NCBI GenBank assembly: GCA_035267045.1
Contig: DATFMH010000032.1
Coordinates: 1-31,845, forward strand
Direction of reading: 5' to 3'
DNA length: 31,845 nt
Origin: DATFMH01 sp035267045
GTDB taxonomy: Bacteria; Bacteroidota; Rhodothermia; Balneolales; DATFMH01
Shown: piece by piece, positions 16,292 to 25,784 of the stretch
How positions within the stretch are numbered: position 1 is the stretch's first letter
Layout: each line of letters opens with the position of its first letter
Made by a program: the position numbers and the translations under genes
The notes under the pieces: generated by a model
Seen by the model: only the letters and a program-made list of their open reading frames with translations
Database searches by the model: none
Told to the model about the DNA's origin: nothing

Positions 16292-16398
16292 TTACACCTC
16301 TCTTTTTACACAGTTTTAGTAATCATAATTTACGTATTTAAAGTAATATTCATTACCGGATTACATTCGGAACCTACGTATATATCTTACCACATGCT

Positions 16399-17001
16399 AT
16401 GCAGTTGATATCAGAAACGCTTGAGCGTGCTATAGAACAATTGGCTAAACTTCCTGGCATGGGCCGTAAATCGGCTCAAAGGACCGCGATGTATTTACTC
16501 AAACAAAATGACGATCAGGTACATGATCTTGCTAAGGCCATAATTAATCTCAAGGAATCCATTACCTATTGCTCGGTTTGTTTTAATATCACCGATGAAG
16601 ATCCCTGTCCCATATGTAGAAGTGAAAAACGAAACACGGGTGTAATATGCGTTGTTGAGGATACCAAAGATGTCTATGCCATTGAAAAAACAAACGAGTT
16701 TAACGGTCGTTATCATGTTCTCGGAGGGGTTATCTCTCCCATGGATAATATCGGGCCAAATGATATTCGCATTAAAGAATTGATTGAACGCGTTAAATCA
16801 ACTGAAAATATCAGTGAAATTATACTTGCATTAAATCCTGATGCCGAAGGTGAAGCCACTGCTTATTATATTCACAAACTTATGAAACCCCTGAATATAA
16901 ATATTACGCGTATTGCCCATGGAATACCGATGGGGACAGAATTGGAATATATCGATGAAGCCACGCTAAGCCGTGCTTTTGTCGGACGATCATCATTATA
17001 A
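16399..17001 (+). CDS. recR: Recombination mediator protein RecR
   Basis: RecR works with RecO (and RecF) to load RecA on single-stranded DNA at gaps. The 200 residues show the helix-hairpin-helix LAKLPGMGRKSAQRTA (15-30), a C4 zinc finger (Cys58, Cys61, Cys70, Cys73) and a Toprim domain (about 80-175) with GVICVVEDTKD, VLGGVISPMDNIGP and ALNPDAEGEATA. The C-terminal Walker-B-like RIAHGIPMGTELEYIDEATL is intact. Length and motif order are normal. The 107 bases after ybaB are longer than usual for this pair, so an extra promoter is possible. Confidence 0.97.
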   Translation: MQLISETLERAIEQLAKLPGMGRKSAQRTAMYLLKQNDDQVHDLAKAIINLKESITYCSVCFNITDEDPCPICRSEKRNTGVICVVEDTKDVYAIEKTNEFNGRYHVLGGVISPMDNIGPNDIRIKELIERVKSTENISEIILALNPDAEGEATAYYIHKLMKPLNINITRIAHGIPMGTELEYIDEATLSRAFVGRSSL

Positions 17002-17279
17002 TTAATCAGCCGGTTTTACCCCATGCTTATAAACCTACTTCCTATACAATCTTTTTATCTATCCGGTAAATGTAATTAAATTTTTCCGGGTATTTTATCC
17101 ATCATACAGGGAATATATCCCCAAATGTTGCTCACGCTATAAAAGATATATGTGAAAAAGAATGTTATCATTATCAATGGACTTGATTCATAATAGGTAA
17201 TTTAATTCCTTATGTTATGCCTCTTATGATGCCTATAGAATGGATATTTTTAACTCTAGCCGTGGACTCTGATTCCGAA

Positions 17280-17813
17280 ATGGATGAGGTGGATCTATAT
17301 CGCCGAATTAAAGAAGGTGATAAAGAGGCTTTCAGAGTATTTTACGAGCGATATAATACCGATTTATATTACATGTTAATCGGTAAGGGAATGAGTCCGC
17401 CATCTGCACAAGACATTATACAACAAGCCTTTATCATGATTTGGGAAAAGCGTGGTGATATAGATGAAAATAAATCACTGAAGGCTTATTTATTTCGCAT
17501 AGGTTATACCAGGGCGCTCAACTATTTCCGTGACAATAATAAATTCGATAAAAGTGCCGAATTAGCGGAAGAAAGCTCAACTGATGACCCATCGCTTAAT
17601 ACGGAAAGAAAACTATTGGTGGAGGCAATAGATAAAGCAGTGCAACAATTACCACCAAAAAGAAGAATGGTATTCGAATTATGTTTTTTACAGGGACTTA
17701 CCTACAGGGAAGCTTCCGAAGCAATGTCTTTAAGTATAAAAACAATTGAGAATCATATGGGTTATGCACTTAAAGACGTTCGAGCTGCTTTATCAGAGTA
17801 CAAAAAGTCATAA
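17280..17813 (+). CDS. ECF-type RNA polymerase sigma factor (FecI-like)
   Basis: This 177-residue sigma-70 group IV protein directs RNA polymerase to a small regulon. Region 2 spans about 5-85, with LYRRIKEGDKEAFRVFYERY and QDIIQQAFIMIWEKRGD. Region 4 spans about 118-172, with QQLPPKRRMVFELCFLQGL and the helix-turn-helix YREASEAMSLSIKTIENHM. I chose ATG 17280 because it gives the usual N-terminus and length. An in-frame ATG at 17217 would add a hydrophobic 21-residue piece untypical of the family, and neither start has a clear ribosome binding site. The FecR-type protein downstream is the probable anti-sigma factor. An unrecognised lipoprotein gene lies between them. Confidence 0.9.
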   Translation: MDEVDLYRRIKEGDKEAFRVFYERYNTDLYYMLIGKGMSPPSAQDIIQQAFIMIWEKRGDIDENKSLKAYLFRIGYTRALNYFRDNNKFDKSAELAEESSTDDPSLNTERKLLVEAIDKAVQQLPPKRRMVFELCFLQGLTYREASEAMSLSIKTIENHMGYALKDVRAALSEYKKS

Positions 17814-17826
17814 AGTAAAATAAATT

Positions 17827-17844
17827 AGGGGTAAAACCCCTTTT
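17827..17844 (+). terminator. Short hairpin with T run after the sigma factor gene
   Basis: AGGGGT (17827-17832) pairs with ACCCCT (17836-17841) around AAA, ending in four T. It begins 13 bases past the sigma factor stop codon. The stem is short, so it may be a weak terminator or an attenuator that lowers expression of the genes downstream. Confidence 0.5.
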
Positions 17845-17848
17845 GATG

Positions 17849-17861
17849 TGTATAGTATACA
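17849..17861. promoter_or_regulatory. Perfect 13-base palindrome upstream of the lipoprotein gene
   Basis: TGTATA, a central G and TATACA form an exact palindrome directly after the hairpin and 63 bases before the lipoprotein start codon. Position and symmetry suggest an operator or promoter element for the lipoprotein-fecR-receptor genes. The binding protein is unknown. Confidence 0.35.
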
Positions 17862-17924
17862 GAAAAAACATTTAGATAAAACAACTCGTTTATGACAAGA
17901 TAGGATCGAGCAGGAGGTATAACC

Positions 17925-18893
17925 GTGCATGCACATAATAAATACATATTAAAATATCCAACCGGTTTATTATGCCTGGCATCCATTGCTTTAATATTCA
18001 ATGCATGTTCAACGGGTACTAATCCAAATGTCAAGACACCCAGCGAGCAGGATATAACATTAGCCAGCTCAGTTGTTAGTCAAACACTGGCAAGTAACAG
18101 CGATGGGTTAATGTCGAGTATGTACGACTTAACCGGAACGATTACTCCGAATGGCTTTAAGTACGATGATGAAGCCAATGCTCAATTGAGCGATGACAGC
18201 GCTATGGATGGTACAGATCATGTGACTGATAATCCCAATGATAACAATGGACACAACGGCCGTGGAAACGACTCCAACTTCAAGATATCTTATAATCCTG
18301 AGACAGGCGTCCATCTAATTGAATTTCAAAGGGAACTACATAATAAAAATCTGACTAAATCCTTACATCTAAAACTCGAATATATCTATCGCGACACGCT
18401 CGGGATATTCATCAGATTTCCCCTGCCATCCAAAATTGAATCTATAGATTATAAAGGATTACGTGAAGGTGAACTTCAGACAAAAAATAAACACACTCAG
18501 TTTACAAGAGTTGATACGCTATATTTTTCCGGGTTACAGGACAAATCAAAGAACCTTACCATCAATGGATCGCATTATGCCAAAGGAGAAATTCAGCAAA
18601 CTCAGGGGAACGGTTCTGAAATTCACAAAAAATACAACATCCATTTAAACCTTGTAAATGTAACTGTTAATAAAGATTCATTATATCATAACAACAATCT
18701 CGAAAATGCGATTAATGGAATTTTAAATTATGATTTAACTTTTCACCAGGTTAACGATACTTCGAAAGTCGACAGTCATTTAAAAGGATCGATCAATCTG
18801 ACCGGAAATGGATATGCACTGCTAAAATTTGTTAATTTCTCTAAAAGATTTTTAATTAACCTGAAATCAGGTGATATAAGCGAAAACAGCTAA
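17925..18893 (+). CDS. Unrecognised lipoprotein between sigma and anti-sigma genes
   Basis: The 322-residue protein starts at a GTG supported by AGGAGGT 6 bases upstream, the best ribosome binding site in the neighbourhood. A signal peptide with hydrophobic core GLLCLASIALIF leads to FNAC, so Cys28 is the probable lipidated residue. The mature protein begins STGTNPNV. It has a Ser/Leu-rich helical stretch (43-68), an Asp/Asn/Gly-rich loop (89-118) and then beta-rich sequence to the end, with many Thr/Asn-flanked short strands. I recognise no domain. It sits between the ECF sigma factor and FecR genes, 111 bases after the former and 67 before the latter. A part in surface sensing or in the receptor complex is inferred only from that position. 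Confidence 0.82.
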   Translation: MHAHNKYILKYPTGLLCLASIALIFNACSTGTNPNVKTPSEQDITLASSVVSQTLASNSDGLMSSMYDLTGTITPNGFKYDDEANAQLSDDSAMDGTDHVTDNPNDNNGHNGRGNDSNFKISYNPETGVHLIEFQRELHNKNLTKSLHLKLEYIYRDTLGIFIRFPLPSKIESIDYKGLREGELQTKNKHTQFTRVDTLYFSGLQDKSKNLTINGSHYAKGEIQQTQGNGSEIHKKYNIHLNLVNVTVNKDSLYHNNNLENAINGILNYDLTFHQVNDTSKVDSHLKGSINLTGNGYALLKFVNFSKRFLINLKSGDISENS

Positions 18894-18960
18894 ATGGAAA
18901 ATTATGATATTAATATTATGATTGGTTTCTTATGTTCATAATGTTAATACACTGGTAAAT

Positions 18961-19950
18961 ATGAAACCCGTATCCGGAAATAACGAAAATATTAATTATG
19001 CTAAAAAAATCGGAGAGCTTATTACATCCGGTTTTAAGGGTACGGTGGATATTTCTGAAGACCATTTTCTTCAAACTCTACTACATTATCGAAAAATAAA
19101 AAGGGAACAGGCATCCGATACTGTCCCGCCATCAGATGATATCTGGTCTTCAATAGAACAGCAGATTGATATGTCTGAAAAAGCGAATTCTGCCAATGTT
19201 CATCAATTGCAGAGTAAACAAAGTATAATTGGCATTTGGGCTGCTGTTGCTGCTGTTATTATCGTAGGATTCATTGGAATCTATTATCTTTTGACACCGT
19301 CTAATCCCATTTTATTGGCTGATAGCCAATCCAGTAAAATTATTTATACAACTCAGGATGGGAGTAAAGTCACATTAAGGCCCTATTCGAAACTTTACAG
19401 GTTAAAAGAATCGGGTGACCTGATGAAATATAAGTTACAGGGTGAAGCCTTCTTTAATGTGACTCATAATCCTAATCGTAAATTTGTAGTTGATGCCGGT
19501 AACGGTGAAGTTACCGTTTTGGGTACCCGTTTTAATGTGAGTGACTGGGGCAATACGGTGCAAGTCTATCTACAACGCGGATCCGTAAATTTTCAGGATA
19601 AGAAAACACATACCAGAGTAATTTTGAAACCAGGAGAAAGCAGTACGATAACACAAAAGGGGAAATTATTAGCACCTAAGAGGCAAAATCAGGATCAATA
19701 TTTGGATTGGTTGAATAATGTAATGATTTTTAATCATCAATCTGTTAATTTGGTATTTGATGAAATTGAACAACATTATAATATTAAAATTCTACGGGAA
19801 GGCCTTACTCCGAAATTCCTCAATGAAACGGTTACGGGCCGAATTCATTTGACAAATCTAAACGAAACATTAAAAGGTGTTGCTCTTGTTTTGGGTGGCC
19901 ACTTCAATAAAATCGGTAATAAAAGTTATAAGTTTGTCCCTGTCAAATAG
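18961..19950 (+). CDS. FecR-type anti-sigma factor / transmembrane regulator
   Basis: FecR proteins hold an ECF sigma factor in the cytoplasm and release or activate it when a TonB receptor signals from outside. From ATG 18961 there are 329 residues: a cytoplasmic sigma-binding part (1-85), one membrane helix (88-111, IIGIWAAVAAVIIVGFIG) and a periplasmic FecR domain with KLQGEAFFNV (158-167) and VTVLGTRFNV (184-193). A C-terminal DUF4974-like segment includes SVNLVFDEIEQHYNI and ETLKGVALVLGG, which is predicted to meet the receptor's STN domain. A TTG start at 18922 is possible but lacks support. Its stop codon overlaps the receptor's ribosome binding site, so the two are translationally linked. 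Confidence 0.92.
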   Translation: MKPVSGNNENINYAKKIGELITSGFKGTVDISEDHFLQTLLHYRKIKREQASDTVPPSDDIWSSIEQQIDMSEKANSANVHQLQSKQSIIGIWAAVAAVIIVGFIGIYYLLTPSNPILLADSQSSKIIYTTQDGSKVTLRPYSKLYRLKESGDLMKYKLQGEAFFNVTHNPNRKFVVDAGNGEVTVLGTRFNVSDWGNTVQVYLQRGSVNFQDKKTHTRVILKPGESSTITQKGKLLAPKRQNQDQYLDWLNNVMIFNHQSVNLVFDEIEQHYNIKILREGLTPKFLNETVTGRIHLTNLNETLKGVALVLGGHFNKIGNKSYKFVPVK

Positions 19951-19959
19951 GAGAAATGC

Positions 19960-22590
19960 ATGAAAGGGGTTTTGCACTCCATTTTCTTATTTCTGCTACT
20001 CTTCGTTTCCTCTTATTCTGCTGTCGCACAATCTAAAAATACTAAATCACTGCACAGTGTTATTAATGAAATTGAGTATGCATCCAATTATCATTTTCTA
20101 TACCGGGATGCCCTGATAGCCGGTATACGGGTTCCCCATTACTCAAATATTCATTCATATGTCGATAGCCTTAATAATGATTTGGCAAAATATGATATCG
20201 GTGTACGTATAGATAGCACACGAAGACAAATATTTCTCTTTGAACTTTTAAAAACAGGCACAGATAAAGAGAAACAGGTCACGGGTCAGGTGGTCGATAA
20301 CCAAACGGGAGCACGCCTACCCTATGCGACTATTACATGGTATAATGATCGACATCTTCATGGAACAAATACGGACGAAAACGGTAACTTCCAGTTTAAC
20401 CTCCCACCATCCGCCTTTTCTTATGATACTCTCACAATTCATGTCTCCTTTATCGGTTATAAAAAACAATCCATAACTGTAAGTAAAAATCAGCGGGCGT
20501 ATAATGATCTTACTGTGCGCTTACAACCCAAACCTTATCAATCACGGGAAGTTATCATCACGGGCAATTCTTATTACCAACCCCTGAATAATGCCTTGAA
20601 ACACATCATACGCCTGGGTGCTTTTTCACCGGTTGGTGAAAGCAGCTCAATTCGTTCTCTGCAAACATTTCCATCAGTATCTCTTAATGTGGGTCTTCAC
20701 GAAGGTGTAAATGTACGGGGAAGCAGCGCAGACGGATTAAAAGTATTGTTAGACGGGGCCACTATCTATGATCAGAGTCACCTATTCGGGTTAATGGATA
20801 TCTTCAATAGTGATGTTTTGCAGACTATTGGCTTTCATTATGGAATTATTCCAGCCCGCTTTGAAGGTGCTATGGGAGGTACGTTATCATTGATGACACG
20901 CACAGGATCACAGAATCACATTCATGCCACTGTTGGACTCAGCAACACCGCCTATAAAGCGACGGTAGAAGGACCTATATCTCATGGTAGTGGCAGCTGG
21001 ATTATTTCGGGACGCCATTCCTATATGAATACAATTAATTGGTTCAATAACAAAGGCCTGGTCAGCTGGGGATTAAATGTGAACAGGGATAAAAAACTGT
21101 TAGTCAATCCTAAGGATTATGATACCCAAACGTCCTTCCCCAAAACACCTGTAGCTGATTATTATGATTTCCACGGGAAATTTTTATATGAATTTCCCGG
21201 TGGTTCACGGATTTCACTCAGTTCATATATTGGCGGTGATTATACGCGTGAAAACACTAACAAATATGTTATTGTCAGTAACTCACCTAATTTCAACGAC
21301 CGCTTCAATCTCAGGAACTATAAGACTGAAAATGACTGGGGAAATATGGCTTCGAGCCTGAAATATACAAAGCCTCTCGGAAATGACGCGTACAGTCGCT
21401 CACTCGTTGCTTTTAGTTATTATCATTCGAATTACTACAAACAGGATTTTCTGTACAACAGGCAGGTTAATAACGATAGGATCCAATCCTATTTATATCC
21501 TTTTCAGAATCAAAATTACCTGAATGATTTTAAGGTACAACAGACTTTTGAGATTCCTGACAATCTTGGGTTGTGGACATTTGGAGCGACCTATCATTTA
21601 TATGACATCACCTATCAGGAAGAATCGGTACAAAATCCGGGTTTTCAGGAGAATTTTAAAAGTAACCTTCTTGATACCTATGCTGAATTTGACGTAACAA
21701 ATGTGAATTATATCAATCTATTTCTCGGAGCCCGTTCTCATTACTTCTCCGATGGACATTATTTACGTGTTTCACCACGAATAAAAATACGCCTTTTACC
21801 CCATAAACCTGTTTCCCTGGGTTTTGGATTCAGTCGAAATTTCCAATTTATTCACCGTTTATCTCTTTATAATGAATCCAGCTCCGATCTTTGGATCCTG
21901 ACAACAGACAAACAGGGTCCGAGTAATGTAAATTATTGGACTGCCGGTATCTATATAAAGCCATCGAAAAAAACTTATTTCCAGGCAGAAGCCTATATCA
22001 AGAATTTTTCAAATTTACGTCAGCATGATATTAACACAAGGGCATTACCCATTTCAGAAGTCACATCTCCATGGTTTTTCAATAACAAAGGTTACGCGAG
22101 AGGTATCGAGTTTCTGTATCAACAACACATAGGCGGTATTTTATGGAACAACTCATATACTCTTTCAAAAATACAATTGCAGAACGATCATTTAAATAAC
22201 GGCAAACGGTTCTATGCCGATTGGGATCACCGCAATAAAATATCATCGAGCTTAGAAATCCCCTTCCTGCATAATTTTTCTTTTTATACCAATTGGATTT
22301 TTGCAACCGGTTCGCCCAATCAACTGGCTTCTGATGATAATAATCAACCCAAAAGATTGCCGGATTATATGAGACTCGATGCCAGTCTTAAATTCCACAG
22401 GACCTTCCCTCATTTTAAAATTATGGGATCCTTTTCTGTTTTTAATGTTCTAAACAGAAAAAATGTATGGTATCGAGAGAATACGCTGGCATTTGATAAA
22501 ACGACTTATTTACCTCAACTCACATTCGTACCGGTAGACATTTACGACCTTGGCTTTCAGCCGTCGTTCGAAGTAAAGTTACGTTTCTAA
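19960..22590 (+). CDS. TonB-dependent outer membrane receptor with STN signalling domain
   Basis: This 876-residue receptor would take up a bound ligand through the outer membrane using TonB energy and signal to FecR. A signal peptide ends near AVAQ (residue 24). The next 70 residues form an STN-like domain (LHSVINEIEYASNYHFLYRD). A carboxypeptidase-regulatory-like domain spans 107-190 (VTGQVVDNQTGARLPYATI). EVIITG near 197-202 may be the TonB box. The plug covers about 213-330 (VNVRGSSADGLKVLLDGA), and the barrel ends with LGFQPSFEVKLRF. No SusD partner follows, so it is not a standard glycan-import pair; the ligand is unknown. AGGAG overlaps the fecR stop, 6 bases before the ATG. Confidence 0.93.
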   Translation: MKGVLHSIFLFLLLFVSSYSAVAQSKNTKSLHSVINEIEYASNYHFLYRDALIAGIRVPHYSNIHSYVDSLNNDLAKYDIGVRIDSTRRQIFLFELLKTGTDKEKQVTGQVVDNQTGARLPYATITWYNDRHLHGTNTDENGNFQFNLPPSAFSYDTLTIHVSFIGYKKQSITVSKNQRAYNDLTVRLQPKPYQSREVIITGNSYYQPLNNALKHIIRLGAFSPVGESSSIRSLQTFPSVSLNVGLHEGVNVRGSSADGLKVLLDGATIYDQSHLFGLMDIFNSDVLQTIGFHYGIIPARFEGAMGGTLSLMTRTGSQNHIHATVGLSNTAYKATVEGPISHGSGSWIISGRHSYMNTINWFNNKGLVSWGLNVNRDKKLLVNPKDYDTQTSFPKTPVADYYDFHGKFLYEFPGGSRISLSSYIGGDYTRENTNKYVIVSNSPNFNDRFNLRNYKTENDWGNMASSLKYTKPLGNDAYSRSLVAFSYYHSNYYKQDFLYNRQVNNDRIQSYLYPFQNQNYLNDFKVQQTFEIPDNLGLWTFGATYHLYDITYQEESVQNPGFQENFKSNLLDTYAEFDVTNVNYINLFLGARSHYFSDGHYLRVSPRIKIRLLPHKPVSLGFGFSRNFQFIHRLSLYNESSSDLWILTTDKQGPSNVNYWTAGIYIKPSKKTYFQAEAYIKNFSNLRQHDINTRALPISEVTSPWFFNNKGYARGIEFLYQQHIGGILWNNSYTLSKIQLQNDHLNNGKRFYADWDHRNKISSSLEIPFLHNFSFYTNWIFATGSPNQLASDDNNQPKRLPDYMRLDASLKFHRTFPHFKIMGSFSVFNVLNRKNVWYRENTLAFDKTTYLPQLTFVPVDIYDLGFQPSFEVKLRF

Positions 22591-22595
22591 AGATT

Positions 22596-23165
22596 TTAAA
22601 ACAGATCGATCTGGGAATTCGACTTCTTCTGTGCCTGGGTTACGGTTGGTTCTATAACGTTTACCTGGTTGATATGCAGCATTTCAGGAACATATTTTTT
22701 CTCATATATCCGTTTTGATATTCCATTCAATGCTTTCTCCCCATTATTTGTAATAAAGAGATGATTATTATCATCTTCCTCCAAAAAGCCAAATTGTTTT
22801 AAATCATTGACTATCAAAAAGGCCATTTGAGGGAGAGAGCCGCAATTGTTCTCGATATATTGACGATCATTATTATCATTGGGTGGAGTCATAGACATCC
22901 CGAGTATATTCAACTCAACCTCAGTCAGTGGATATCCCCCGCTACCCTTGGTTAATAATTTATCCCAGGCTTCCTGGCTGTAAAACATACCAAACCACCA
23001 TTTAGCCTCTTTTATCAACTGATAGGTAACATGGCAGGCAAAATAATCACCGGCCGGTGCTTTTCTGGGCTCACCACGAGACCGATACATAGATACCAGT
23101 GTAGCTAAATCCAGAATATTCAAGTTCGATGGATAACGAAAATAAAGATCGGTTCTTTTCAGCAT
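22596..23165 (-). CDS. Unrecognised 189-residue protein downstream of topA
   Basis: The protein has no signal peptide or membrane helix and is probably cytoplasmic and largely helical. Visible traits are a Tyr/Trp-rich patch (IKEAKWWFGMFYSQEAWDK), an Asp/Asn-rich loop (TPPNDNNDRQYIENN), and a C-terminal segment (LKQFGFLEEDDNNHLFITNNGEKALNG) that reads like a winged helix-turn-helix. I cannot assign a family. It follows topA on the same strand after 35 bases and probably shares its transcript. Its stop codon is 5 bases from the receptor gene's stop on the other strand, so the two genes converge with no room for a terminator. Confidence 0.75.
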   Translation of the reverse strand: MLKRTDLYFRYPSNLNILDLATLVSMYRSRGEPRKAPAGDYFACHVTYQLIKEAKWWFGMFYSQEAWDKLLTKGSGGYPLTEVELNILGMSMTPPNDNNDRQYIENNCGSLPQMAFLIVNDLKQFGFLEEDDNNHLFITNNGEKALNGISKRIYEKKYVPEMLHINQVNVIEPTVTQAQKKSNSQIDLF

Positions 23166-23200
23166 GACATTTCACACTCCGTTAGAACGTAAAGGAATAG

Positions 23201-25753
23201 TTATTTCTTCTTTTTAGAAATCAAATCAACTGCTTCTTCCATTGTAAGTTTATCAGGTTCTAATGAGTTTGGCAAGCTAATATTTTTTTTACCGTGTTTA
23301 ATGTATGGACCATAACGCCCGTCCATAACTTTCACTTCTTTTCCATCCTCTGGATGTGAACCCAATTCTTTGATCAGGCTTGAACTTTTTTTCTTTTTTC
23401 TCTTCTCTGAAAGTTCAAGTAGTTCCAAAGCACGATCACGTTCTATTTCAAGAACATTATCCTCTTTGGTCAACGATGCAAATTTTCCATCATGCACTAC
23501 AAAGGGTCCGTACCTCCCAACACCAGCTTTTATTTCCTTACCTGTCTCAGGATGTTCACCCAGCGATCGTGGCAGTGACAATAACTTCAGGGCAGTCGAT
23601 AAGTCCACATCTTCCGGTTTCATCCCTTTTAATAGCGAAACGCGTTTCGGTTTCTTATTGTCATCATCCTTTAAACCAAGCTGTACATAGGGACCATAAC
23701 GGCCTGTAAGTACATAAATATCCATTCCGGTTTCAGGATCTTTCCCAATGGAATTCGGACCATCTTCAGAAGCTTTGATCAGTTCTTTTAATTTATCAAC
23801 CGTAATATCACTCGGTGTTAAATCCATCGGAATCGAGGTAGATACTACATCACTATTTGTCTGGCTTTGCACATAGGGACCGAATTTACCGATAAATATA
23901 TCCATGTCTTCGATACCTTCAATAGGTAAGTCAATCCGCTTGGCATCCTGAGGTACAATTTGCGACTCTTGTGTATCCACCTTTGATTTTAGCCCTTCAT
24001 CCCCTTTATAGAAAGACTCCATATAGCGAATCCAATCCTCATTACCATGAGCAATCTCATCCAGTTTATCCTCCATCTCGGATGTAAAATTGATATCCAC
24101 AAGGTCGGGGAAATGATTTTCCAATAATTCCGTAACCGCAAATGCCGTAAATGTGGGTACCAATGCCGACCCCTCTTTATCTACGTATCCTCTATCCTGA
24201 ATGGTACTTATAATTGTAGCATACGTGCTCGGTCGTCCAACACCGTCTTTTTCCAGTTCCTTTACCAGGGATGCTTCCGTAAATCTGGCCGGTGGTTTAG
24301 TCTCGTGTGATTTTGATGAGATCTTATTACAGTCAAGCTGATCATCAGTATGCAACGGTGGCAAAGCTATTTCCTGGTTTTCGAGTGCCGCATCCGGGTC
24401 ATCGCTTCCTTCAACGTATGCACGAAAATAACCTGGAAATGTAATAACCTTACCATTTGCTTTAAAACGAGCATGCGTTCCTTCATTTTCAGCTTCGATA
24501 GTTACATTTGTAAACTCCAGCTGAGCATTGGCCATTTGTGTGGCAACCGTTCTTTTCCAGATTAGATCGTATAACTTCTGTTCCCGTCCTTTTAATCTTG
24601 CATCAGATGGAGAGATGAAATGACTGCCGGCGGGCCGGATAGCCTCGTGCGCCTCTTGTGCGCCTTTAGACTTCTTATTATATGTACGAACCGATTTATA
24701 CAGGTAATCCTCTCCATACATATTGCTGACGGCATTCCGTGCAGCACTGATAGCCTGCCGGGATAAATTAGTGGAATCTGTACGCATATAGGTTATATAA
24801 CCATTTTCATACAGTTTCTGAGCGATGCGCATGGTATCACGTGCGGAATACCCAAACTTACGGTTGGCTTCCTGTTGTAACGTTGAGGTTATAAATGGAG
24901 GAGCCGGTGACCGCTGCTGTTTCTTTTTCTCAATATTACTAACCGTCCAATCGGCCTTTAATAATTTCTTTTCAAGATCTTTTGCCTCTTCTTTTCCCAA
25001 TAATACAACCGTATCCGGTTTTTTCAGCTTACCCGTTGATTCATCAAAATCCTTTCCCGTAGCCAACCGGCGGTTATCAAGATGCGTCATCTGAGCTTTG
25101 AAATTCCGTTTTGATCCGGTTGGATTTAATAAGGCTTCAAGATCCCAATAACTACCGCTTTTAAAGCGAATACGTTCCAATTCACGTGCGACGAGTAATT
25201 TAACTGCTACAGATTGAACTCTACCCGCTGAAAGTCCCGGAGCAATTTTTTTCCAGAGTAGTGGAGATAAGGTATAGCCTACCAGGCGGTCTAAAATCCG
25301 GCGCGCTTCCTGAGCATATACCAGATTCATATCAAGATCTCTGAAATTCTGTATCGCTTCACGAATCGCACTCTCTGTTATTTCATGAAAAACCATTCGT
25401 TTAACAGGGACTTTAGGTTTCAACACCTCTGTCAAATGCCATGAAATTCCCTCACCTTCGCGGTCTTCATCCGTTGCCAGGATTAATTCATCCACTTCTT
25501 TCAGTTTCTTCTTTAATTGACTGACAACTTTTTTCTTCTGAGAGGATATCACATACAGTGGCTCAAATTCGTTATCTACATTAATTCCAAGATTAGCCCA
25601 TTTTTCTTTCTTGTATTTGGCAGGAATTTCTTTTGCTGAAGCCGGCAAATCCCGTACATGCCCCATAGACGATTCGACAATATACTGATCGGTTAAAAAT
25701 CGTCTGATGGTTTTAGCTTTAGTCGGCGACTCAACAATTACTAATGATTTCAT
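23201..25753 (-). CDS. topA: DNA topoisomerase I (type IA)
   Basis: TopA relaxes negative supercoils by cutting and resealing one DNA strand. The Toprim domain starts at once (SLVIVESPTKAKTI) with the DEDREGEGISWH metal motif. The catalytic Tyr322 lies in ITYMRTDSTNLS, followed by the VGRPSTYATIIST block. In place of C4 zinc fingers the C-terminus carries four short repeats with the core (R/F)(Y)GPY/F, near residues 620, 688, 747 and 814 (GKFGPYVQ, GRYGPYVQ, GRYGPFVV, GRYGPYIK). This repeat type is common outside Proteobacteria. The 850 residues end in KKKK. It lies 57 bases after the peroxiredoxin gene, with a hairpin between them. Confidence 0.97.
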   Translation of the reverse strand: MKSLVIVESPTKAKTIRRFLTDQYIVESSMGHVRDLPASAKEIPAKYKKEKWANLGINVDNEFEPLYVISSQKKKVVSQLKKKLKEVDELILATDEDREGEGISWHLTEVLKPKVPVKRMVFHEITESAIREAIQNFRDLDMNLVYAQEARRILDRLVGYTLSPLLWKKIAPGLSAGRVQSVAVKLLVARELERIRFKSGSYWDLEALLNPTGSKRNFKAQMTHLDNRRLATGKDFDESTGKLKKPDTVVLLGKEEAKDLEKKLLKADWTVSNIEKKKQQRSPAPPFITSTLQQEANRKFGYSARDTMRIAQKLYENGYITYMRTDSTNLSRQAISAARNAVSNMYGEDYLYKSVRTYNKKSKGAQEAHEAIRPAGSHFISPSDARLKGREQKLYDLIWKRTVATQMANAQLEFTNVTIEAENEGTHARFKANGKVITFPGYFRAYVEGSDDPDAALENQEIALPPLHTDDQLDCNKISSKSHETKPPARFTEASLVKELEKDGVGRPSTYATIISTIQDRGYVDKEGSALVPTFTAFAVTELLENHFPDLVDINFTSEMEDKLDEIAHGNEDWIRYMESFYKGDEGLKSKVDTQESQIVPQDAKRIDLPIEGIEDMDIFIGKFGPYVQSQTNSDVVSTSIPMDLTPSDITVDKLKELIKASEDGPNSIGKDPETGMDIYVLTGRYGPYVQLGLKDDDNKKPKRVSLLKGMKPEDVDLSTALKLLSLPRSLGEHPETGKEIKAGVGRYGPFVVHDGKFASLTKEDNVLEIERDRALELLELSEKRKKKKSSSLIKELGSHPEDGKEVKVMDGRYGPYIKHGKKNISLPNSLEPDKLTMEEAVDLISKKKK

Positions 25754-25784
25754 TCAAATTTTTCCAATAATATTATAAACTGAT

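Noticed and set aside
17217..17279. Longer sigma factor start at 17217
   Set aside because: It adds a hydrophobic MPLMMPIEWIFLTLAV segment that is untypical for ECF sigma factors, without a ribosome binding site.
19960..22590. SusC/SusD glycan-uptake locus
   Set aside because: The receptor has STN and regulatory-like domains, but no SusD gene or glycoside hydrolase follows; a facing unrelated gene starts 5 bases after its stop.
22602..22613. CAGATCGATCTG perfect palindrome
   Set aside because: It lies inside the last codons of the 189-residue protein gene and is readily explained by coding for QIDLF with nearby bases.
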